13,636 nt of DNA, taken from positions 1-13,636 of the forward strand of contig CANTHI010000031.1 of assembly GCA_947653505.1 (NCBI GenBank). Reading direction: 5' to 3'. This document shows, piece after piece, positions 7,269-13,575 of this stretch; positions within the stretch are counted from its first letter, which is position 1, and each line of letters opens with the position of its first letter. The position numbers and the translations under genes are program-made. The notes beneath the pieces were generated by a model, which worked only from the letters and a program-made list of their open reading frames with translations, searched no databases and had not been told where the DNA came from. Origin of the DNA: an uncultured Eubacterium sp. (GTDB lineage Bacteria; Bacillota_A; Clostridia; Lachnospirales; Lachnospiraceae).

Positions 7269-7889
7269 ATGGGCAAATTTACATTTGACGAAATAAACAG
7301 TATGTATTTTGACGTGTTAAGAGAAATTGGTAATATCGGAGCGGGAAATGCGACGACTGCAATTGCGACTCTGCTGAACATCAAACTGAATATGGAAGTG
7401 CCGAATGTCAAGCTTCTGGCAGTTCAGGATTTAAATACTGCAATCGGTTCGGAAGAAGAGGAAATTGTGGGAATCTATCTGGGGGTACAGAATGATATTC
7501 AGGGAAGCCTGATGTTTCTGCTGAAAATGGATGATGCACACAGCCTGGTAAACCATCTGCTCGGAAGAAATGATGATTATAAAGAGCCGTTTGATGAGAT
7601 GGATTTATCTGCGATGATGGAGATCGGAAATATTATTGCAGGGGCTTATCTTTCTGCACTGTCTGCAATGACCAATCTGAATATTTCACCTACGGTACCG
7701 TATATTGCTATTGATATGGCAGGTGCGATTTTAAGTATTCCGGCGATTCAGTTCGGGCAGTATGGCGATAATGCATTGCTGATTGAGACGACATTCGGAG
7801 GGGATACGATGCTGGAAGGCTATTTTATCCTTTTGCCTGAGCTGGATTCTTATGACAAGATCTTAACGTCACTTGGAATCATGCTTTAA
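7269..7889 (+). CDS. cheC: CheY-P phosphatase CheC
   Basis: CheC dephosphorylates CheY-P and, by binding CheD, takes part in adaptation. The product is 206 residues. Both phosphatase signatures of the family, (D/S)xxxExxN followed by 22 residues and Pro, are present: D15-E19-N22 with P45, and S114-E118-N121 with P144. This two-site form is typical of CheC, whereas CheX has one site and FliY has extra domains. AGGGAG at 7257-7262 lies 6 nt before the ATG. The gene follows the hairpin-bearing gap after cheW and is followed by its partner cheD after 30 nt. FliY, the other member of this family, would be encoded further upstream in a typical fla/che operon and is not in the window. Confidence 0.95.
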   Translation: MGKFTFDEINSMYFDVLREIGNIGAGNATTAIATLLNIKLNMEVPNVKLLAVQDLNTAIGSEEEEIVGIYLGVQNDIQGSLMFLLKMDDAHSLVNHLLGRNDDYKEPFDEMDLSAMMEIGNIIAGAYLSALSAMTNLNISPTVPYIAIDMAGAILSIPAIQFGQYGDNALLIETTFGGDTMLEGYFILLPELDSYDKILTSLGIML

Positions 7890-7919
7890 AAAAATAAAGG
7901 CAGGGTGGGAGTTTAAAAG

Positions 7920-8405
7920 ATGAGTCAGATGATAAAAGTTGGAATGGCGGACTTAAATATTTGCAAGAGTCCGGATGCAATCACAACGCTCGGACTTGGT
8001 TCCTGCATTGGGATTGCTATTTATGACCCGGTCACAAAGATCGGCGGTCTGGCGCATATAATGCTGCCGGACAGTACAAAAATAAGAAACAATTCCAATA
8101 TTGCCAAATTTGCGGATACAGGGATCGTCGAGCTCGTAAACCGGATGGTGCGGGCAGGCGCAAGCAGAACGCGCATGGTGGCAAAAATAGCCGGCGGGGC
8201 GAAGATGTTTGAAGTGACCGGGACAGATTCGATTGGCAGTATCGGAGATAAAAATGCGCTGGCATCCAAAAAAAAGCTCAAAGAGCTGGGCATCAGGCTG
8301 CTGGCAGAGGACACGGGGCTGAATTATGGACGGACGGTAGAGCTGCATTGTGATACTGGGGAATATTACATAAAGTCAGTGGGCAGACCGCTGAAAATAA
8401 TCTGA
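7920..8405 (+). CDS. cheD: Chemoreceptor glutamine deamidase CheD
   Basis: CheD deamidates specific glutamines in chemoreceptors and is also the binding partner that boosts CheC. The product is 161 residues, normal for the family. The papain-like catalytic set can be placed: C29 in GLGSCIG, H46 in GLAHIMLP and T23 upstream of the Cys, in line with the Thr-Cys-His arrangement of Thermotoga CheD. A later KIAGGAKMF segment and the ending VGRPLKI also fit the family. The ATG at 7920 has GGGAG 8 nt upstream. It directly follows cheC, consistent with their working as a complex. Confidence 0.95.
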   Translation: MSQMIKVGMADLNICKSPDAITTLGLGSCIGIAIYDPVTKIGGLAHIMLPDSTKIRNNSNIAKFADTGIVELVNRMVRAGASRTRMVAKIAGGAKMFEVTGTDSIGSIGDKNALASKKKLKELGIRLLAEDTGLNYGRTVELHCDTGEYYIKSVGRPLKII

Positions 8406-8412
8406 ATGTATT

Positions 8413-8419
8413 GGGGGAG
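8413..8419 (+). promoter_or_regulatory. Ribosome binding site deciding the start of the small membrane protein
   Basis: GGGGGAG lies 4 nt before ATG 8424. An in-frame ATG at 8406 lies upstream of this site, directly after the cheD stop, and has no ribosome binding site of its own. Confidence 0.6.
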
Positions 8420-8423
8420 TTTT

Positions 8424-8699
8424 ATGAAGACAAAACAGATTCCGGCGATCGTAACGTTAATTGCTGCGTTTGCAATGTGCGTGATATCCTATATAAATGA
8501 TTTCAGCCTGTCTTTTTTTATCCGGGCCATGTTTTTTGTGCTGGTCGGATTTTTTGTATTGGGTATGATTATTAAGATCGTACTGGATATGAACCTGTCG
8601 CAGTTAGATGAAGAGTTTGTGACAGCAGAGGATCTTGGTTTTGCGGACGGTGAGATTATCGAGGATATGGAGTTTATCGAGGAAGAACAGGAAAGCTGA
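8424..8699 (+). CDS. Small two-pass membrane protein with acidic tail, function unknown
   Basis: I do not recognise a named family. From ATG 8424 the product is 91 residues. Two hydrophobic segments are clear, at about residues 6-24 and 35-54, separated by a short polar loop (residues 25-34). With Lys residues at 2 and 4 the likely topology has both ends inside the cell. The last 36 residues form a strongly acidic tail rich in Glu and Asp with almost no basic residues. The tail would face the cytoplasm and could contact another protein; that is inference. It lies 18 nt after cheD and 32 nt before the sigma factor, so it is very likely co-transcribed with them. I know of no equivalent at this spot in the B. 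subtilis operon. An 18-bp longer form from ATG 8406 is possible but less likely. Confidence 0.8.
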   Translation: MKTKQIPAIVTLIAAFAMCVISYINDFSLSFFIRAMFFVLVGFFVLGMIIKIVLDMNLSQLDEEFVTAEDLGFADGEIIEDMEFIEEEQES

Positions 8700-8731
8700 G
8701 TATTTAAAAGGAGACTGCCTGGAGGTTTAAC

Positions 8732-9502
8732 ATGAATAAGGTTTCGAAAGAAAAACTTTGGGAAATGTATCAGACAAAGCGGACGCCGGAGCTGCGGGAA
8801 CAGATTATTCTGGAATACGCACCGCTTGTAAAAGTTGTGGCAGGCAGACTGAGTATGTATCTGGGCTATAATGTGGAATATGACGATCTTGTCAGCTATG
8901 GGATTTTCGGCCTGATTGATGCGATCGATAAATTTGATATGGATAAAGAGGTAAAATTTGAGACATATGCCAGTCTCAGGATCCGGGGAGCGATCCTGGA
9001 TCAGATCCGGAAAATGGACTGGATTCCAAGGACAGTCCGCCAGAAGCAGAAAAAGATCGATGAGGCAGTCAAAAGAGTAGAGATGCAGACCGGAAAAACG
9101 GCATTAGATGAAGAAGTGGCAAAAGAGCTCGGCTTATCCGGTGAGGAGCTGATGGAATGGCAGTCACAGCTTAAAATAACAAATGTTGTTTCGTTAAACG
9201 AATTTATCGAGCAGGGTTCGGAGCCTGTTATGGATGCCAGACACAACTCCCATTTTATCCAGCCGGAGGAGCAGGTGCAGGAGACCGAGCTTCGGGAAAA
9301 GCTTCAGGAAGCGATGGAGCGTCTGACCGAAAAAGAAAAAAAGGTTATTTTGTTATATTATTATGAAGATCTTACGTTAAAAGAAATCAGTAAAGTGTTG
9401 GAGGTTTCGGAGTCCAGAATCTCGCAGCTTCATACAAAGGCACTCTCCAAAATGCAGAAAACGATGGGCGCCTATATGGAGATCCTGACGAAGAAATCAT
9501 GA
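8732..9502 (+). CDS. fliA: Flagellar RNA polymerase sigma factor SigD/FliA (sigma-28, WhiG type)
   Basis: This is the sigma-28 factor that directs late flagellar, motility and chemotaxis gene transcription; it is called SigD in B. subtilis. The product is 256 residues. Region 2 is seen at about 25-95, with the core-binding segment YDDLVSYGIFGLIDAIDKFD and the following FETYASLRIRGAILD. The DWIPRTVRQK stretch is typical of FliA/WhiG sigma factors. Region 3 follows at about 100-175. Region 4 at about 195-250 carries the helix-turn-helix (LTLKEISKVLEVSESRISQ). GGAGG at 8721-8725 gives a strong ribosome binding site 6 nt before ATG. The stop codon TGA overlaps an ATGA, so the downstream gene is coupled. 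An anti-sigma factor FlgM gene is not in the window. Confidence 0.96.
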   Translation: MNKVSKEKLWEMYQTKRTPELREQIILEYAPLVKVVAGRLSMYLGYNVEYDDLVSYGIFGLIDAIDKFDMDKEVKFETYASLRIRGAILDQIRKMDWIPRTVRQKQKKIDEAVKRVEMQTGKTALDEEVAKELGLSGEELMEWQSQLKITNVVSLNEFIEQGSEPVMDARHNSHFIQPEEQVQETELREKLQEAMERLTEKEKKVILLYYYEDLTLKEISKVLEVSESRISQLHTKALSKMQKTMGAYMEILTKKS

Positions 9503-9505
9503 TAG

Positions 9506-9511
9506 AAGGTG
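9506..9511 (+). promoter_or_regulatory. Ribosome binding site favouring the internal ATG at 9517
   Basis: AAGGTG lies 5 nt before ATG 9517. An earlier in-frame ATG at 9499 overlaps the sigD stop (ATGA) and could be used by coupling, so both starts remain possible. Confidence 0.5.
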
Positions 9512-9516
9512 AAAGT

Positions 9517-9843
9517 ATGACAGTACGACCGGTTCATTTAAATGGAATGATACAAAACACACAGGATGTCAGTGCAATCCGTCATCAGGAGAACCAGAGG
9601 CCAGCCGTCGAACAGCAGCACATCCAGATCCGCGAAGAACAGAAAGAACAGAGCAAGGCACAGGAAGTCCACAAAAAAGAAAACGCGGATAACGACCAGA
9701 AAAAATACGATGCAAAAGAAAAAGGCTCCAATGAGTATATCAATCAGCGTGGAAAAAAGAAGAAAGAAAAAAAGGAAAACCTGCCGGACGGCGTCGTAAA
9801 GGTCAAACAGACGATGGCCAGCGGGTTTGACATTAAGATATGA
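9517..9843 (+). CDS. Short charged, probably disordered protein, function unknown
   Basis: I do not recognise a named family. From ATG 9517 the product is 108 residues; starting at ATG 9499 would add six. It begins with a short ordered-looking segment, TVRPVHLNGMIQ, then becomes very rich in Gln, Glu, Lys and Asn (about residues 20-90) with no hydrophobic core and no membrane segment. A Lys-rich block (KKKKEKKE) precedes a short ending that regains some hydrophobic residues. This composition suggests an intrinsically disordered or long-helical protein. The gene overlaps or closely follows sigD and has a normal ribosome binding site, so it is likely real and co-transcribed. Its short purine-rich reading frame means some caution is needed. 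A role in motility is suggested only by its place. Confidence 0.7.
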   Translation: MTVRPVHLNGMIQNTQDVSAIRHQENQRPAVEQQHIQIREEQKEQSKAQEVHKKENADNDQKKYDAKEKGSNEYINQRGKKKKEKKENLPDGVVKVKQTMASGFDIKI

Positions 9844-9897
9844 TGAAAAGATTAAAATAATCATGAAAAGAATGATAAAAATGCAGAGGGTATAGGA

Positions 9898-10665
9898 ATG
9901 ACCGTCATAGAGATCATATTACTGATTGTCGGGATGGCTTTTATCCTGGCAAGCTTCTGGGTGACTGAAAAACTGTCACCCGAAGAACTCAGACATATTT
10001 CAGAACTGAGCAAGGAAGAAATGGGTGTCATGCTGGAGCATGAGCTGGAAAAATCCAGACAACGGGTTGTGGATATCGTGGAAGATACGATTGATGACAG
10101 CAAAGACCGCACCGAGCGCGCGTTGGAAAAGCAGACGAATGAAAAGATTATGGCCATCAACGAATATTCGGATACAGTCATAGAAAAGATCAACAAAACA
10201 CACAATGAGATCATGTTCTTATACAGTATGCTCAACGATAAGCATACAGAGCTTACCGATTTTACTTCCGGCCTGACGCAGCAGCTGCAGGACCTAAAGT
10301 CACAGGAAGAAGAAATGACCAGTTATTATCTGAACCAGATCAAAAACCAGATTCCTCAGAATCCGGTACCGGCAGAGCCTGCGGCTCCAAAACCGTCCGC
10401 GGCAAAGCCGGCCTTTCAGGAAACACAGTCTGACGCGGCAGCGGCAGGAGAGACACAGACTGCCACAGTACAGGCAGAAGAGACTGCGGCAGCCTCAGAC
10501 ACGGATACAGATACCAGCACAGACGCACAGGCAGAAGAGGTAAACGTCAGGGCAGAAATCCTGCGTCTGTATGAGGAAGGAAGAGATTCGGTAGCGATTG
10601 CCAGAAAGCTCGGACTCGGAGTCGGGGAAGTACGGCTGATACTGGGACTTTATAAAGGAGACTGA
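9898..10665 (+). CDS. Membrane-anchored coiled-coil protein with HTH-like C-terminus, SwrB-position (DUF6115-like)
   Basis: The product is 255 residues. A single N-terminal membrane segment covers about residues 4-22. It is followed by a long Glu/Lys/Gln-rich, coiled-coil-like region (about 25-150) and an Ala/Pro/Thr/Asp linker (about 152-214). A compact C-terminal segment (215-255) reads ILRLYEEGRDSVAIARKLGL and then GVGEVRLIL, a pattern like a helix-turn-helix. This layout, and its place between sigD and rpsB, parallel B. subtilis SwrB, a membrane protein that promotes flagellar hook-basal body maturation and swarming. It also fits my recollection of DUF6115 proteins of clostridia. Direct homology to SwrB is inferred from layout and position, not shown by sequence comparison. 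AGAGGG at 9885-9890 lies 7 nt before the ATG. Confidence 0.75.
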   Translation: MTVIEIILLIVGMAFILASFWVTEKLSPEELRHISELSKEEMGVMLEHELEKSRQRVVDIVEDTIDDSKDRTERALEKQTNEKIMAINEYSDTVIEKINKTHNEIMFLYSMLNDKHTELTDFTSGLTQQLQDLKSQEEEMTSYYLNQIKNQIPQNPVPAEPAAPKPSAAKPAFQETQSDAAAAGETQTATVQAEETAAASDTDTDTSTDAQAEEVNVRAEILRLYEEGRDSVAIARKLGLGVGEVRLILGLYKGD

Positions 10666-10670
10666 TCCAG

Positions 10671-11462
10671 ATGAGATTCAAATATTATTTACGTGGAGCA
10701 GGAATCGGCGTGATTGTGGCAACGCTGGTTTTGTCCATTGCATTTTTATTTCACGACAATATCTCTGATGAAGAAGTCATCCGTCGCGCGATGAAGCTGG
10801 GCATGATTATGCAGGAGAACAAGCCTGGAGGAACACTGGCGGATCCCCCGCAGTCCGGCGCTTCTTCCGTAGATCTGGAGACGGGCACTGATCCGGCGGA
10901 TCCTGCACAGTCTGACGATGATCCGCTGGCAGATGCGCAAAAGGATCCGTCCGATGGCAGCGATCCGTCCGCAGATCCGGATCAGAATCCGCCTGACGGC
11001 GGCGATTCCCAGTCCGGCGGTGACTCTGACCCATCCGGTACACAAAACGATCCGTCGTCCGGAACAGACGCTTCCCAAAAGCCGTCCGGCGGCAGTGACT
11101 CCGCATCCGCAGACAAGCCTTCCTCCGGAGATTCCGGCAGCAAAGAAGACACGGACAAGCCATCCAAAAAAGATCCGGCAGACAGTAAGCCAAAGGATTC
11201 TTCAGATAAAGACAATTCAAATAAAGATAATTCAAATAAAGATAATTCAGACAAAGATGAGGTGGAGATCGTCATAGCATCCGGAGATGTCTCCCGTATG
11301 GTATCGGCAAAGGTATTTGAAGCCGGGCTGGTGGATGACGCGGATGAATTTAACTCGTTTCTCGGCTCGAACGATTATGATAATATGCTGCAGCCGGGGA
11401 CATACAAAATAAAAAAAGGGTCCAGTTTCCGCCAGATTGCGCAGATTCTGACCAGACAGTAA
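10671..11462 (+). CDS. Membrane-anchored protein with MltG/YceG LysM-like C-terminal segment, no catalytic domain
   Basis: The product is 263 residues. A basic N-terminus (MRFKYYLRG) precedes one membrane segment at about residues 9-27. A short helical part (ISDEEVIRRAMKLGM) follows. A very long low-complexity linker (about 52-195) is rich in Asp, Ser, Pro and Gly and ends in a Lys/Asp/Asn/Ser repeat. The C-terminal 68 residues resemble the LysM-like N-terminal part of MltG/YceG endolytic transglycosylases: IVIASGD, an 'A-x-x-F-E-A-G-L-V' helix, then L-x-P-G-T-Y-x-I-x-x-G-S-S-F-x-x-I-A-x-x-L. The catalytic transglycosylase domain that should follow is absent, so enzymatic activity is not expected. 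It may bind cell wall outside the membrane; that is inference. It is the last gene before a strong terminator and starts 5 nt after the previous stop. Confidence 0.75.
   Translation: MRFKYYLRGAGIGVIVATLVLSIAFLFHDNISDEEVIRRAMKLGMIMQENKPGGTLADPPQSGASSVDLETGTDPADPAQSDDDPLADAQKDPSDGSDPSADPDQNPPDGGDSQSGGDSDPSGTQNDPSSGTDASQKPSGGSDSASADKPSSGDSGSKEDTDKPSKKDPADSKPKDSSDKDNSNKDNSNKDNSDKDEVEIVIASGDVSRMVSAKVFEAGLVDDADEFNSFLGSNDYDNMLQPGTYKIKKGSSFRQIAQILTRQ
11205..11249 (+). repeat. 15-bp tandem repeat encoding a Lys-Asp-Asn-Ser array
   Basis: Three units of 15 bp (11205-11219, 11220-11234, 11235-11249) each encode (D/N)-K-D-N-S; a fourth partial unit (DKDE) follows. Units 2 and 3 are identical and unit 1 differs at two bases. 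The array is in frame at the end of the protein's extracellular linker, so slippage in multiples of 15 bp would change linker length without breaking the gene. Confidence 0.85.
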
Positions 11463-11473
11463 GAAGGAGTGCG

Positions 11474-11518
11474 GTGCAGCCTTCCGGATGGGGAATGTCC
11501 GGAGGGCTGTGCTTTTTT
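11474..11518 (+). terminator. Intrinsic terminator closing the flagellar/chemotaxis unit
   Basis: A 15-bp stem (11474-11488 with 11498-11512, including three G-U pairs and a solid CTCCGGA-type core) encloses a 9-nt loop and is followed by six T residues (11513-11518). It starts 11 nt after the last stop codon. This is a textbook factor-independent terminator and separates the motility genes from rpsB-tsf. Confidence 0.92.
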
Positions 11519-11655
11519 GTAACGATTTCCGAATATCCGGCAAAACTGTATCAATTTGTATATATGCCTGCCCTGCCGGTTTGTATGCCTTTCAGACTGG
11601 CGTCCTCATAGCCACCATCCAACAAAAGTTCCCCCCCATTTTATGTAAAAAATAC
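11519..11655. other. Non-coding spacer between terminator and rpsB promoter
   Basis: I see no convincing gene here. It contains a weak, widely spaced inverted repeat (CCGGCA at 11537-11542 and TGCCGG at 11574-11579, 31-nt centre) and a run of seven C residues near 11631-11638. Neither has a clear function. Together with the terminator, promoter and leader this makes up the 371-bp gap from 11463 to 11833. Confidence 0.5.
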
Positions 11656-11684
11656 TTGCAACCACGCATCACCTGTGCTATAGT
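11656..11684 (+). promoter_or_regulatory. Sigma-A promoter for rpsB-tsf
   Basis: The -35 box TTGCAA (11656-11661) and -10 box TATAGT (11679-11684) are separated by exactly 17 nt, and TGC just before the -10 gives an extended -10. An A-rich stretch lies upstream (11647-11652). Transcription should start near 11691, giving a leader of about 143 nt before rpsB. Confidence 0.85.
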
Positions 11685-11690
11685 AGATAA

Positions 11691-11833
11691 GTCAAAAAAT
11701 CACATATGTGGAGCAATACAGGTGCCAGAACCCTGAAATTCCAGAGAGGGAGGTTCCTGCGCAGGCAGGCATCTTCTGGTCGTATTGCGTTTGGAAGCAT
11801 ATGGCAGTATAAAACCAGATGGAGGAAAAAAGA
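11691..11833 (+). promoter_or_regulatory. Structured 5' leader of rpsB, possible autoregulatory element
   Basis: A long-range stem is visible: GCAATAC (11713-11719) pairs with GTATTGC (11782-11788), and inside it CCAGAA (11725-11730) pairs with TTCTGG (11774-11779). Within this closing stem are smaller helices: CCCT/AGGG (11731-11734 with 11747-11750) and CCTGC/GCAGG around a GCAG loop (11756-11769). TCTGGT (11775-11780) could instead pair with ACCAGA (11814-11819), right beside the rpsB Shine-Dalgarno. The 10-bp palindrome CACATATGTG (11701-11710) lies near the 5' end. Many ribosomal protein operons are controlled by such leaders; I cannot match this one to a named family. Confidence 0.6.
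11821..11825 (+). promoter_or_regulatory. Ribosome binding site deciding the rpsB start
   Basis: GGAGG is 8 nt before ATG 11834. An in-frame ATG at 11819 abuts this site and would add five residues (M-E-E-K-R) not expected in S2, so 11834 is the start. Confidence 0.85.
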
Positions 11834-12577
11834 ATGAGTGTTATTTCAATGAAGCAGTTACTGGAAGCCGGTGTTCATTTCGGACATCAGACAAGAAGAT
11901 GGAACCCGAAGATGGCTCCGTATATTTACACAGAGCGCAACGGCATCTATATTATTGACCTGCAGAAATCCGTAGGCAAGGTAGACGAAGCCTACAATGC
12001 AGTTGCGGATATCGTGGCAAACGGTGGAACGATTCTCTTCGTAGGTACAAAAAAGCAGGCGCAGGATGCTATCCGTACAGAAGCAGAACGCTGCGGCATG
12101 TATTACGTAAACGAAAGATGGCTTGGCGGTATGCTGACCAACTTTAAGACGATTCAGAGCCGGATTGCAAAGTTAAAGAGCATTGAAAAGATGGAAGAAG
12201 ATGGTACTTTTGACGTGCTTCCGAAAAAAGAAGTGCTTGCGTTAAAGAAGCTGCAGGAAAAATTAGAGAGAAACTTAGGCGGCATCAAGGAAATGAAACG
12301 CATTCCGGATGCAATCTTTATTGTAGATCCGAAGAAAGAAAGAATCTGTGTACAGGAAGGTCATACATTAGGCATTCCGCTGATCGGTATTGCGGATACC
12401 AACTGTGATCCTGAAGAACTGGATTTTGTTATTCCGGGCAACGACGACGCGATCCGTGCCGTAAAACTGATTGTTTCCAAGATGGCAGACGCAGTTGTGG
12501 AAGCAAAACAGGGTGAAGCAGAAGAAATACAGGAAGCAGAAGAGCAGATGATGGAAGAGGCACCTGTAGAAGAGTAA
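11834..12577 (+). CDS. rpsB: 30S ribosomal protein S2
   Basis: S2 is a protein of the small ribosomal subunit. From ATG 11834 the product has 247 residues, normal for bacterial S2. It opens with the family signature ([23 protein letters not shown]), then [17 protein letters not shown], the [14 protein letters not shown] segment, [12 protein letters not shown], the [12 protein letters not shown] stretch and the [24 protein letters not shown] region, all typical of S2. The C-terminal 20 or so residues form an acidic Glu-rich tail. It has its own promoter and a structured leader and is followed by tsf after 62 nt with no terminator, the usual rpsB-tsf pair. Confidence 0.98.
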   Translation: MSVISMKQLLEAGVHFGHQTRRWNPKMAPYIYTERNGIYIIDLQKSVGKVDEAYNAVADIVANGGTILFVGTKKQAQDAIRTEAERCGMYYVNERWLGGMLTNFKTIQSRIAKLKSIEKMEEDGTFDVLPKKEVLALKKLQEKLERNLGGIKEMKRIPDAIFIVDPKKERICVQEGHTLGIPLIGIADTNCDPEELDFVIPGNDDAIRAVKLIVSKMADAVVEAKQGEAEEIQEAEEQMMEEAPVEE

Positions 12578-12639
12578 AATTCACAGACCGGCTTGTCCGG
12601 ACTGCAGACTAAGAGGATGGATTTTGGAGGAAAAATAAA
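12578..12639 (+). other. rpsB-tsf intergenic spacer with a small stem
   Basis: CCGG-CTTGT-CCGG (around 12587-12599) can form a 4-bp stem without a T-run, so it is not a terminator. GGAGG at 12626-12630 is the tsf ribosome binding site, 9 nt before the ATG. Confidence 0.45.
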
Positions 12640-13575
12640 ATGGCTATTACAGCAGGAATGGTAAAAGAACTGCGTGAAATGACCGGCGCAGGCATGATGG
12701 ATTGTAAAAAGGCTTTAGGCGAGACGAACGGGGACATGGAAGCTGCCGTTGAATATTTGAGAAAAAATGGACAGGCAAAGGCTGAGAAAAAAGCATCCCG
12801 TATCGCAGCAGAAGGTATTGTAAAGGTCGTAGTAGAAGACGATAAGCGTGCGGCAATCGTAGAAGTAAACTCAGAGACAGATTTTGTGGCAAAGAATGAA
12901 AAATTCCAGACTTATGTAGAAAAAGTAGCAAAACAGGCGCTTGCTACACAGGCAGCTGATATGGATGCCTTTATGGAAGAAGCATGGATCGAAGACAGCA
13001 GCAAGACCGTCAAAGATTCTTTGGTAGAGCAGATTGCAGTCATTGGTGAAAACTTAAAGATCCGCAGATTTGAAAAGGCAGAAGCAGACAACGGCTGTGT
13101 CGTAGATTATATCCACGGCGGCGGACGTATTGGTGTCGTAGCGGTTGCAAAGACAGATGTGGTTAACGATGCAGTCAAAGAGGCTGTAAAAAATATCTGT
13201 ATGCAGATCGCAGCTTTAAATCCGAAGTATGTCAGCAGGGAAGAGATCAGCGAGGATTATATTGCACACGAAAAAGAAATCCTGCGTGCCCAGATCATGA
13301 ATGATCCGAAAGAATCACAGAAACCGGAGAAAGTGATCAACGGCATGATTGAAGGACGTGTGAACAAAGAATTAAAAGAAATCTGCCTTGTAGACCAGGT
13401 ATATGTAAAAGCAGAAGATGGAAAGCAGACAGTAGGCAAATATCTGGAGCAGGTATCCAAAGAGGCAGGCGCGGAAGTATCTATTCAGAAATTTATCCGC
13501 TTTGAGACGGGTGAAGGTATCGAAAAGAAGAATGAAGATTTTGCGGCTGAAGTTGCTGCGCAGATGGGCAAATAA
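12640..13575 (+). CDS. tsf: Translation elongation factor Ts (EF-Ts)
   Basis: EF-Ts is the guanine nucleotide exchange factor that recycles EF-Tu from its GDP form. The product is 311 residues. The N-terminal UBA-like domain is clear (VKELREMTGAGMMDCKKAL, then the DMEAAVEYLRK helix). It is followed by the conserved core motif ETDFVAKNEKF, whose TDFVA residues contact EF-Tu. The HGGGRIGVVAV segment of the core and a second subdomain follow, ending with FIRFETGEGIEKK and a final VAAQMGK. All parts are present and in order. It is co-transcribed with rpsB and ends 61 bp before the window edge. Confidence 0.97.
   Translation: MAITAGMVKELREMTGAGMMDCKKALGETNGDMEAAVEYLRKNGQAKAEKKASRIAAEGIVKVVVEDDKRAAIVEVNSETDFVAKNEKFQTYVEKVAKQALATQAADMDAFMEEAWIEDSSKTVKDSLVEQIAVIGENLKIRRFEKAEADNGCVVDYIHGGGRIGVVAVAKTDVVNDAVKEAVKNICMQIAALNPKYVSREEISEDYIAHEKEILRAQIMNDPKESQKPEKVINGMIEGRVNKELKEICLVDQVYVKAEDGKQTVGKYLEQVSKEAGAEVSIQKFIRFETGEGIEKKNEDFAAEVAAQMGK

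Noticed and set aside
10807..11235. Minus-strand and alternate-frame open frames across the low-complexity linker
   Set aside because: They are explained by repetitive Asp/Ser/Pro coding DNA read in other frames, giving Arg- or Ser-rich strings with no domain.
11488..11736. Open frame of 82 codons on the plus strand between the terminator and rpsB
   Set aside because: It starts inside the terminator loop, has no ribosome binding site, runs across the rpsB promoter and has no recognisable protein features.
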